Shown: in pieces, positions 1 to 5,172 of the stretch | How the letters are laid out: the number at the start of each line of letters is the position of its first letter | Numbering within the stretch: the stretch's first letter is position 1 | Source: Bacteroidota bacterium | Lineage (GTDB): Bacteria; Zhuqueibacterota; JdFR-76; DREG01 | Direction: 5' to 3' | DNA: 5,172 nucleotides | Assembly: GCA_030624545.1 (NCBI GenBank) | Contig: JAUXJX010000180.1 | Location: 1 to 5,172 of the forward strand | Program-made: the position numbers and the translations under genes | The notes under the pieces: generated by a model | What the model was told of the DNA's origin: nothing | The model's input: the letters and a program-made list of their open reading frames with translations, nothing else | The model's database searches: none

Positions 1-452
1 ACTATGGCCAGCTTCAGGTGATATTCGAAGATGGCTCGGTCGGATGGTACGAATCCGGTTGGGGCCCCATGATGAGCGAAACCGCCTATTTTGTGAAAGA
101 TGCCATCGGTCCAAACGGAAGCGTCAGCATGGTTGAACCGGAACGCGACGGTAAAACCGACTCGGCCGACATTGATTCACACACCAAAACCAACCGCCTT
201 CTAAGACATCATGCAGATCTGGACGACAGCGGTAATTTTGTGAAACAGGATATCTGCATCGATACGAGTGATGAACCTGATCATCAGGAGTTGTGCAACC
301 GGGAGCAAGCCTTTTTTTTGCGCGCAATTCAAGAAGATCTGGATTTATCGGACCATTTGCAGGACGCCATAAACAGTCTGCGAATCGTGCTCGCTGCCGA
401 TGAGTCGGTACGGACCGGGCAAGTTGTCAGGTTGCAAAAGCCAGTGATCTAA
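1..452 (+). CDS. Gfo/Idh/MocA family oxidoreductase, C-terminal part (5' end outside window)
   Basis: The reading frame is open from the first complete codon at position 3 to the TAA at 450-452, giving 149 residues; the start codon and the N-terminal Rossmann (NAD(P)-binding) domain lie upstream of the window. The visible part looks like the C-terminal substrate-binding domain of Gfo/Idh/MocA dehydrogenases. It opens with YGQLQVIFEDGSVGWYESGW, a beta-sheet segment typical of the family, followed by GPMMSETAYFVKD and IGPNGSVSMV. It closes with the usual helix near the end (NREQAFFLRAIQEDLDLSDH, then DAINSLRIVLAADESVRTGQ). These enzymes oxidise or reduce sugars, inositols and related polyols with NAD(P). 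The GTG at 18 is internal to the domain and is not the real start. Cell location cannot be told without the N-terminus. The stop codon lies in a repeat-like CTAAAGTGAGCTAAA stretch. Substrate unknown. Confidence 0.9.
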   Translation, partial: YGQLQVIFEDGSVGWYESGWGPMMSETAYFVKDAIGPNGSVSMVEPERDGKTDSADIDSHTKTNRLLRHHADLDDSGNFVKQDICIDTSDEPDHQELCNREQAFFLRAIQEDLDLSDHLQDAINSLRIVLAADESVRTGQVVRLQKPVI

Positions 453-470
453 AGTGAGCTAAAGGTGAAA
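449..470 (-). repeat. Degenerate copy of the CTTTAGTCACTT-family repeat, inverted
   Basis: The stretch at 449-463 reads CTAAAGTGAGCTAAA. It matches the reverse complement of 549-563 at 14 of 15 positions and continues with a weaker GGTGAAA. It overlaps the stop codon (450-452) of the upstream oxidoreductase. It is the most diverged of the four clusters seen here. Confidence 0.6.
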
Positions 471-544
471 TCAAAAATATATTCTTTTTGGGCGCTTTTT
501 TTACAGGCGTTGTCAAAGCGAGAAGCAGGTGGCGAGCGAGTCTT
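471..544. other. Intergenic spacer between two inverted repeat clusters
   Basis: No coding frame is supported. The spacer contains an AT-rich 6-bp inverted repeat (CAAAAA at 472-477, TTTTTG at 485-490) followed by GGCGC and a run of seven T. This is too weak and AT-rich to call an intrinsic terminator with confidence. No convincing -35/-10 pair was found for the downstream permease gene. Confidence 0.4.
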
Positions 545-545
545 T

Positions 546-588
546 AACTTTAGTTCACTTTAGTCACGTACAACTTTAGTCACTTTCA
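546..588 (+). repeat. Repeat cluster of CTTTAGTCACTT type upstream of the permease gene
   Basis: Three units containing CTTTAGT begin at 548, 558 and 574, so the spacing is 10 then 16 bases. The section 558-587 matches 2271-2300 at 27 of 30 positions in the same orientation. It ends about 24 bases before the permease start, just upstream of its ribosome binding site. Its function is not known; it could be a mobile-element end, a regulatory site or an RNA-structure element. Confidence 0.85.
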
Positions 589-595
589 TTAATAA

Positions 596-604
596 GGAAG
601 GGAG
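596..604 (+). promoter_or_regulatory. Ribosome binding site for the TTG-started permease
   Basis: GGAAGGGAG is a strong purine-rich Shine-Dalgarno match with a 7-base spacer to TTG at 612. It decides the choice of this non-ATG start, which also gives the N-terminus expected for the family. Confidence 0.75.
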
Positions 605-611
605 CCCCTGG

Positions 612-1829
612 TTGAATAGGAAAGTCTATTTTCAGCTAAGCGGAATGATGTTTTTGGAGTTCTTTATCTGGGGCGCATGGTTTGTGACGTTGGGGACATA
701 CCTCGGGAGCATTGGCTTCTCAGGCAGCCAGGTCGGCTACACCTACCTGATGAACAATATCGCTGCGATTATCTCACCCTTTTTTGTTGGCATGATCGCC
801 GACAGATATTTTTCTTCTGAAAAAGTTATGGGGATCTTGCATTTCGTTGGCGGCATCGTCATGTTTTTCGCTTCAGGCATCACGAACGTCTGGCCTCTAA
901 TTGTGGGACTCCTGCTCTACAATTTGTGCTACATGCCGACTCTCGCTTTGGTCAACGCGGTTTCTTTCAACCAAATGGAAAGACCCGACAAGCAATTTCC
1001 GAAGGTCCGCGTTTGGGGCACCATCGGCTGGATCGTCGCCGGTTTGGTGATCACGTTTATTCAATTCAACTTCTACCGGGAGGTTGAAGCTAGCTCAGTA
1101 CCGATGAGAATGGCTGCCGTTGCCTCAATTCTGATGGGTCTCTATTCTTTCACTTTGCCGAAGACACCGCCCAAAAATGTTGGAAAGGACGTTAGAATTG
1201 GCGATATCTTCGGCGTGAAGGCTCTACGTCTGCTCAAGGAGCGGTCCTTCTTTATTTTCGCGCTTTGTTCGCTTCTGATCTCCATACCCCTTGCCTTCTA
1301 CTACAACTTCACAAACATGTTTCTCAACGATTTGGGCATGGAGGGTGTTGCCGGAAAACAGACAATGGGCCAGATGTCGGAAGTAATTTTTATGATATTG
1401 ATGCCCTGGTTTTTCATCCGCCTCGGGGTCAAAAAAATGCTCCTGATTGGCATGTCTGCCTGGGTGCTTCGCTATGCGCTATTCGCCAGTGGCGATTTCG
1501 GCGCCCTTGTCTGGATGCTCTATCTCGGTATTCTTCTCCACGGTGTCTGCTATGATTTTTTCTTTGTCACGGGTCAGATTTATGTGGACAACAAAGCGGA
1601 AAAGGAGATTCGCGCCAGCGCGCAAGGATTCATAGCCCTGCTCACCTATGGCGTTGGTCTTGGGCTTGGCTCCTTCCTCTCTGGAAAGATGGTTGATATG
1701 TTCACCGCAAGTGGCACCAAAGACTGGACAGCGATCTGGTGGGTGCCGTGCATTTTCGCAGGACTGGTTATGGTCTTATTTGGCCTGCTTTTTAAGGAGA
1801 ACAGAGTGTCTAAAGGAGAAGGTGACTAA
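612..1829 (+). CDS. MFS permease, nucleoside:H+ symporter family (NupG/XapB/YegT-like)
   Basis: This 405-residue polytopic inner-membrane protein should carry about 12 membrane segments and import a nucleoside- or sugar-like solute with protons. The N-terminus MNRKVYFQLSGMMFLEFFIW followed by GAWFVTLGTYL is the family signature. An MFS motif-A-like loop lies between segments 2 and 3 (G60, D64, R65, K71). YMPTLALVN (107-115), RVWGTIGW (133-140), PLAFYYNF, and GILLHGVCYDFFFVTGQIYVD-like residues near 305-325 all resemble E. coli YegT and NupG as I recall them. Its length is close to theirs (about 420 aa). Translation starts at TTG 612 behind a strong ribosome binding site. The last codons and the TAA run into a repeat cluster. 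The flanking Gfo/Idh/MocA genes suggest the solute is a sugar or oxidised glycoside rather than a nucleoside; this is inference. Family assignment is firm, substrate is not. Confidence 0.92.
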   Translation: MNRKVYFQLSGMMFLEFFIWGAWFVTLGTYLGSIGFSGSQVGYTYLMNNIAAIISPFFVGMIADRYFSSEKVMGILHFVGGIVMFFASGITNVWPLIVGLLLYNLCYMPTLALVNAVSFNQMERPDKQFPKVRVWGTIGWIVAGLVITFIQFNFYREVEASSVPMRMAAVASILMGLYSFTLPKTPPKNVGKDVRIGDIFGVKALRLLKERSFFIFALCSLLISIPLAFYYNFTNMFLNDLGMEGVAGKQTMGQMSEVIFMILMPWFFIRLGVKKMLLIGMSAWVLRYALFASGDFGALVWMLYLGILLHGVCYDFFFVTGQIYVDNKAEKEIRASAQGFIALLTYGVGLGLGSFLSGKMVDMFTASGTKDWTAIWWVPCIFAGLVMVLFGLLFKENRVSKGEGD

Positions 1830-1860
1830 AGTGACTAGAGTTGAAAGTGACTAAAGTTGA
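1822..1860 (-). repeat. Repeat cluster overlapping the permease stop; left end of an inverted-repeat-bounded interval
   Basis: Three units GTGACTA(A/G)AGT begin at 1822, 1831 and 1847, i.e. spacing 9 then 16, mirroring the 10 plus 16 layout of the cluster at 546-588. The reverse complement of 1827-1857 matches 2270-2300 at 28 of 31 positions. The first unit contains the permease stop codon TAA (1827-1829). Confidence 0.88.
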
Positions 1861-1874
1861 GGGCGGATATTATT

Positions 1875-2228
1875 TTGGAGAATAAAGATTTTGCAAAGGT
1901 GCTTGAAAAAAGGACCCGGAAATTTGCTGTAGCCATAATCACATTGTCCACGTAATTACCAAAGAATCCTGAAGGTATCGTAGTAAGAACTCAGGTAACC
2001 AAATCTGGAACCTCAATCGGAGCCAATTATCGAGAGGCAAATAGAGCAAGGAGCAAGGCGGATTTCAAAAATAAGATCAAGATATGCGAAGGTGAAGCGA
2101 GCGAAACTCAATACTGGCTGCATATCATTATCGACCTGGAATGGGTAGGAGAGGAAAAACTTAGGCCTCTATATGAAGAATGCAGCGAGTTGCTTGCCAT
2201 CTTCACCTCTATAGGCAAACATGAATAA
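1875..2228 (+). pseudogene. Four-helix-bundle protein (23S rRNA intervening-sequence protein type), interrupted by an in-frame TAA
   Basis: Read in one frame from TTG 1875, the translation begins LENKDFAKVLEKRTRKFAVA, followed by IITLST, a TAA at 1953-1955 (codon 27), then LPKNPEGIVVRTQ. It continues with SGTSIGANYREANRARSKAD, FKNKIKICEGEASETQYWL, EWVGEEKLRPLYEECSELLA and IFTSIGKHE, ending at TAA 2226-2228. This is the conserved pattern of the small four-helix-bundle family first noted in 23S rRNA intervening sequences; about 117 codons is the normal full length. Family members I recall have Ser (LSTSLPK-type) where the stop stands, so one base change (TCA to TAA) would explain it. There is no frameshift, and the rest is well conserved, so the loss is recent or the stop is a sequence error. 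No rRNA is nearby. GAGGG at 1859-1863 is a possible ribosome binding site. After the stop there is no ATG that would restart the conserved part. The molecular role of this family is not established. Confidence 0.88.
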
Positions 2229-2266
2229 GCAATTTCCCTGGAGCACAATAGCGTGTTTGAGTTAAG

Positions 2267-2300
2267 CTCACTTTAGTCACTTATAACTTTAGTCACTTTA
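2267..2300 (+). repeat. Repeat cluster directly abutting the Tat oxidoreductase start; right end of the inverted-repeat-bounded interval
   Basis: Two exact copies of CTTTAGTCACTT lie at 2271-2282 and 2287-2298, 16 bases apart. The section pairs as an inverted repeat with 1827-1857 (28 of 31) and as a direct repeat with 558-587 (27 of 30). It ends one base before the ATG at 2302, so it fills the position where a ribosome binding site would be expected. Confidence 0.9.
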
Positions 2301-2301
2301 A

Positions 2302-3564
2302 ATGATGTCCATTAGCAGAAGAAAATTCCTCAAAGGCACCCTGGCGGCGACGGCGGCAATTACCATTGTTCCCCGCCACGTGTTGGGAGGCTCTGGCTGG
2401 TTGCCGCCAAGCGATCAACTGACAAAAGCCGTGATCGGTGTGGGCGATATGGGACGCTGGCATATCAGAAATATGGTGGGCAGGTTACTGGCAGTTTGCG
2501 ATGTGGATGAAGATCATCTCAAGGCTGCAATTGAACTCGGCGGGCAGGGAGTTATTGGCTATAAAGATTTTCGTGAGGTTCTGGAGCGGCCGGATATCGA
2601 TATCGTCGCAATTGCCACTCCCCCTCACTGGCATGCACTGATGTCCGTTGCGGCGGCGAAAGCGGGTAAGGATATCTGGTGCGAGAAGCCGATGACTCGA
2701 ACAATCGGTGAGGGTCAAAAAGTGATCGAGGCCGTTCAGAAAAACGGACGGATATTCCGCATTAACACATGGTTTAGATTTCAAAGTCGATTCTATGGTT
2801 GCGGAACCACTGTCAAGCCTCTGAAAAAACTAGTCAACAGTCGGATGTTGGGCTGGCCATTGCAGGTGACGATCAGCGGTAACACGGGTTTCTCATGGAA
2901 ATTCTTTTGGAGCGGCAAGAGCAACCTTGTCCCGGAGTGGATACCTCAGAATCTTGATTACGACATGTGGCTTGGCCCTGCGCCCTACAAAGCATACAAT
3001 CGGCACCGGGTACATCAATCATTCCGTGGTTATTGGGATTACGACGGCGGCGGTTTGGGAGACATGGGACAGCACTTCCTGGATCCGATACAATATATTC
3101 TTGGCAAGGATAATACCAGCCCCATCGAAATTGAGGCGGATGCACCGCAACAACATCCGGACGCAGTCGGATCCTGGCGTCGCATCGAGATGAAATACGC
3201 CGATGGCTGCAAGATTATTCTGGATGGGGAGACAAAGGAAGATGAAGTTCCTTTCATCGAGGGTCCTGAAGGAAAGTTATACAAAGGTTTCAAATCGGAC
3301 ATCCCCAATCTGAAGGAAAGATTGGCGGCCTTTCCTGAGCCCGAGGCGCAATTGACCGATTTCTTGGAAGCCGTCAGAACGCGGCGGAAATTCGCGCTGA
3401 ATGAGGAAAACGCGCATCGTTCCGCCACTTTGGTGAATCTTGGCAAGATCGCCGTGCGGCTGGGCAGAAAACTCTATTTTGATCCGGAAAAGCAGCGATT
3501 CAAAGGCGATGAAGCGGCGAATCGCCTCATCAATCAACCGATGCGAGCGCCATGGCATTTGTAG
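2302..3564 (+). CDS. Tat-exported Gfo/Idh/MocA family oxidoreductase
   Basis: This complete 420-residue protein begins with a twin-arginine signal: SRRKFLKG at residues 5-12, then an Ala-rich hydrophobic stretch to about 24. It is therefore expected to be exported folded, with its cofactor, to the periplasm. The Rossmann domain follows: KAVIGVGDMGRWH with G46, G48 and G51, then CDVD (66-69) and ATPPHWH (105-111). The family's cofactor/catalytic EKP motif is E128-K129-P130. The C-terminal domain has DYDMWLGPAP (219-228) and GGGLGDMGQHFLD (249-261), with D254 and H258 in the usual catalytic positions. It ends with HRSATLVNLGKIA, GRKLYFDPEKQRFKGDEAAN and MRAPWHL, a tail common in secreted members from Planctomycetes, Verrucomicrobia and Bacteroidetes. 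ATG 2302 and 2305 are both possible starts; no clear ribosome binding site exists because a repeat abuts the start. The downstream lipoprotein gene overlaps it by 13 bases. Likely reaction: NAD(P)-linked oxidation or reduction of a sugar or glycoside. Substrate unknown. Confidence 0.94.
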   Translation: MMSISRRKFLKGTLAATAAITIVPRHVLGGSGWLPPSDQLTKAVIGVGDMGRWHIRNMVGRLLAVCDVDEDHLKAAIELGGQGVIGYKDFREVLERPDIDIVAIATPPHWHALMSVAAAKAGKDIWCEKPMTRTIGEGQKVIEAVQKNGRIFRINTWFRFQSRFYGCGTTVKPLKKLVNSRMLGWPLQVTISGNTGFSWKFFWSGKSNLVPEWIPQNLDYDMWLGPAPYKAYNRHRVHQSFRGYWDYDGGGLGDMGQHFLDPIQYILGKDNTSPIEIEADAPQQHPDAVGSWRRIEMKYADGCKIILDGETKEDEVPFIEGPEGKLYKGFKSDIPNLKERLAAFPEPEAQLTDFLEAVRTRRKFALNEENAHRSATLVNLGKIAVRLGRKLYFDPEKQRFKGDEAANRLINQPMRAPWHL

Positions 3565-5172
3565 GTTCAATAATTAGAGCCGGATTTCCCTCCAATGTGC
3601 GACTGATTTTCCTCGCCGGTTATCTCTCGCTAATTGGCGGATGTTCGGTTTCGCCGGCGCCCGATTCATTCCCGCATAAACCTCAACTCAGATCTGCGAT
3701 CATCGATCTGGTTTCGCAACTGCCTGCCAGCGATGCGCAAGACAGTGAACGAATCAACGCCGCGATAGTCAGGTGGGGACCTGCAGGAATCAGAGAGATA
3801 AGCAAAATGCTCCTGCCTCCGGGAGTGGGAGATGATACAAAATTTCGCCTGGCGTTGAGCGGGCTCGCCAAATATGTCACCAGGGCGGGCGCAGAAGCGG
3901 AGCGAGTCCTATTTGCGAATGCGATCACTGCTGTGCTGGAATCCGAGTCGGAGACGGAGGTCCAGTCTTTCTTAATTCGACAGCTCCAGTTTGCCGGCAA
4001 AGGAGAATCGGTTGCCGCCCTTGGCAAATATGTCCTTGCTGAAAGGCTTGCCGGGCCTGCCGTGCAAGCGCTGCTGATAATAGGCTCACCGGAATCGGAA
4101 GCCGAATTGCTTCAGGCATTACCGCACGCGGAGGGCCAAAACCGGGTCGCGGTTATCCAGGCCCTTGGCGAATTGCGCAGCGCGGCCTCGGCACAACAGC
4201 TCTTGCAGGACACGGAAAGCAAAGATCCGAATATTCACATGGCGGCCCTTTATGCGGTTGCCAATATGGGAGATCCGTCTGCCGGCGAGGCGTTAGCCAG
4301 GGCCATGGGTGAGACGAGGGGCAATCAAAGAGCGAACGCTGCATCGTTTTACCTGCTGTTTGCGCGGCGGCTTTCCGAAACCGGTCATGTGGATCAATGC
4401 ATAGAGATTTGTCGCAGCCTCCTGGAGAATCAGGGTGCCGGTCATCCGGTCCATGTTCGGACAGCGGCGCTGGGCACACTCGTTTCCGTTTTGGCTGAAG
4501 ATGCTCTCCCCGATCTCCTCGCGGCAACGGATAGTAATGATGATGAGCTCATTGCCGCCGCTTTGGAACTTGCTCATCGCATTTCAGGTGAAGCAGCTAC
4601 ACAGAGGTGGATCGAAAAGATGGAGATGGCTTCGCCGGCAGTTCGGGCACGAATTATGGACATGCTTGGTCGACGAGGCGATGGAACAGCGCTCCCTGCC
4701 GTATTAGCGGCGCTGAAGGACGAGGACCAGGCGGTGAGACTAGCTTCTATTCAAGCAGCGGCTCGTCTTGGCGGTAACGATGCTTTGCCTTCTATTCTCG
4801 AAGTACTGAAATCTTCAGGCCGGCCTGACGAAATCAATGCAGTAAAGGAAGTCTTGATTCGTTATAAAGGTGAGCAAGTATTATCCTCCATTGCCGAATC
4901 CCTTTCCGAAGGTTATTCCCAGGCTCAAGTGGCACTGCTTGAGATCCTGGCTGCGCGCCATGCAAAAGAGCATCTGGATGAGGTTTTCTCGCTAACAAAT
5001 TCTGATGATCCCTCCGTTCGATTGGCTGCAATCAGGGCGCTTGAATATCTCGCCGGTGAAGACGATTTAACCGGAATGGTTGAGCTGCTTCTGCATGCTG
5101 AAGAGGGCCCTGAGAAATCGGTAGTTCAAAGGATCATTGTCGCGGTCGCAAAAAACAGTTCTGCGCCGGAGC
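3552..5172 (+). CDS. HEAT-repeat lipoprotein, N-terminal part (3' end outside window)
   Basis: One frame is open from ATG 3552 to the window edge, giving 540 complete codons with no stop, although no single family motif marks it immediately. The N-terminus is a lipoprotein signal: a hydrophobic VRLIFLAGYLSLIGGC with a lipobox-like IGGC and Cys31, followed by SVSPAPDSFP, so the mature protein should be lipid-anchored outside the cytoplasm. The rest is Ala/Leu-rich helical pairs of HEAT/PBS-lyase-repeat type, clearest around residues 205-250 (AVIQALGELRS, NIHMAALYAVANMGD), 388-425 (DEDQAVRLASIQAAARLGG) and 482-520 (DDPSVRLAAIRALEYLAG). Such repeats usually act as protein-binding scaffolds. The gene overlaps the Tat oxidoreductase by 13 bases, suggesting translational coupling and a shared pathway. 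An alternative start is GTG 3597, which gives a more usual short signal peptide but has no ribosome binding site. Related proteins often carry a further C-terminal enzymatic domain such as DUF1080; that part would be beyond the window. Confidence 0.87.
   Translation, partial: MAFVGSIIRAGFPSNVRLIFLAGYLSLIGGCSVSPAPDSFPHKPQLRSAIIDLVSQLPASDAQDSERINAAIVRWGPAGIREISKMLLPPGVGDDTKFRLALSGLAKYVTRAGAEAERVLFANAITAVLESESETEVQSFLIRQLQFAGKGESVAALGKYVLAERLAGPAVQALLIIGSPESEAELLQALPHAEGQNRVAVIQALGELRSAASAQQLLQDTESKDPNIHMAALYAVANMGDPSAGEALARAMGETRGNQRANAASFYLLFARRLSETGHVDQCIEICRSLLENQGAGHPVHVRTAALGTLVSVLAEDALPDLLAATDSNDDELIAAALELAHRISGEAATQRWIEKMEMASPAVRARIMDMLGRRGDGTALPAVLAALKDEDQAVRLASIQAAARLGGNDALPSILEVLKSSGRPDEINAVKEVLIRYKGEQVLSSIAESLSEGYSQAQVALLEILAARHAKEHLDEVFSLTNSDDPSVRLAAIRALEYLAGEDDLTGMVELLLHAEEGPEKSVVQRIIVAVAKNSSAPE

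Noticed and set aside
472..502. Possible intrinsic terminator after the first oxidoreductase
   Set aside because: The only inverted repeat (CAAAAA/TTTTTG) is AT-only apart from one pair, and the T run is separated from it by GGCGC. An alternative CGCTTT (493-498)/AAAGCG (515-520) pair has no T run after it.
510..545. TTGTCA at 510-515 as a -35 box for the permease
   Set aside because: No acceptable -10 hexamer lies 16-18 bases downstream; the nearest AT-rich hexamer is about 27 bases away inside the repeat cluster.
546..2300. Possible CRISPR array from the recurring CTTTAGTCACTT units
   Set aside because: Units are about 12 bases, occur in both orientations, have gaps of only a few bases within clusters, and are hundreds of bases apart between clusters. 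There are no regular spacers and no cas genes.
2485..3446. Reverse and forward frames within the Tat oxidoreductase (2485-2784 minus, 2927-3193 plus, 3039-3446 minus)
   Set aside because: They overlap a complete, well-conserved Gfo/Idh/MocA gene and have Cys/Pro/Arg/Ser-rich, unconserved translations typical of shadow frames.
3683..4577. Several long reverse-strand open frames (for example 3683-4027, 4153-4527, 4293-4577)
   Set aside because: They lie antisense to the continuous lipoprotein frame, whose signal peptide and HEAT pattern are convincing, and their translations show no recognisable family or sensible start context.
4435..4707. Forward open frame of 90 codons
   Set aside because: It is an out-of-frame shadow inside the HEAT-repeat lipoprotein gene, with no ribosome binding site or family-like sequence.

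Overview
The window is a fragment of a bacterial chromosome or metagenomic contig of moderate GC. All recognised genes lie on the + strand. The content is a secreted and cytoplasmic sugar-metabolism cluster: two Gfo/Idh/MocA oxidoreductases, a NupG/YegT-type MFS permease and a HEAT-repeat lipoprotein. This mix (Tat-exported Gfo/Idh/MocA proteins, YegT-like permeases, HEAT-repeat lipoproteins, four-helix-bundle '23S rRNA IVP' genes) is typical of Planctomycetes/Verrucomicrobia/Lentisphaerae-like bacteria, Hydrogenedentes-type candidate phyla and some Bacteroidetes. I infer that general area only and cannot name a genus.

Layout. Positions 1-452 hold the C-terminal part of a Gfo/Idh/MocA oxidoreductase. 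Positions 453-611 are intergenic and contain two oppositely oriented clusters of a short repeat built on CTTTAGTCACTT. Positions 612-1829 encode a 405-aa permease of the nucleoside:H+ symporter family. Positions 1822-2300 form a cassette-like interval: a four-helix-bundle (23S rRNA intervening-sequence type) gene, broken by one in-frame TAA, bounded on both sides by inverted copies of the same repeat. Positions 2302-3564 encode a complete Tat-exported Gfo/Idh/MocA oxidoreductase. Positions 3552 to the window end encode a long HEAT-repeat lipoprotein that starts inside the previous gene and stays open past the edge.

Working together (inference): a periplasmic or cell-surface NAD(P)-type dehydrogenase, a lipoprotein scaffold, a sugar/nucleoside-like permease and a second dehydrogenase fit a pathway that oxidises a carbohydrate outside the cytoplasm, imports it and processes it further. 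No gene shows the substrate.

The most unusual feature is the repeat family. It sits exactly at gene ends, supplies or touches stop codons, abuts the start of the Tat oxidoreductase, and brackets the broken four-helix-bundle gene as imperfect inverted repeats, which suggests a small mobile or formerly mobile unit.
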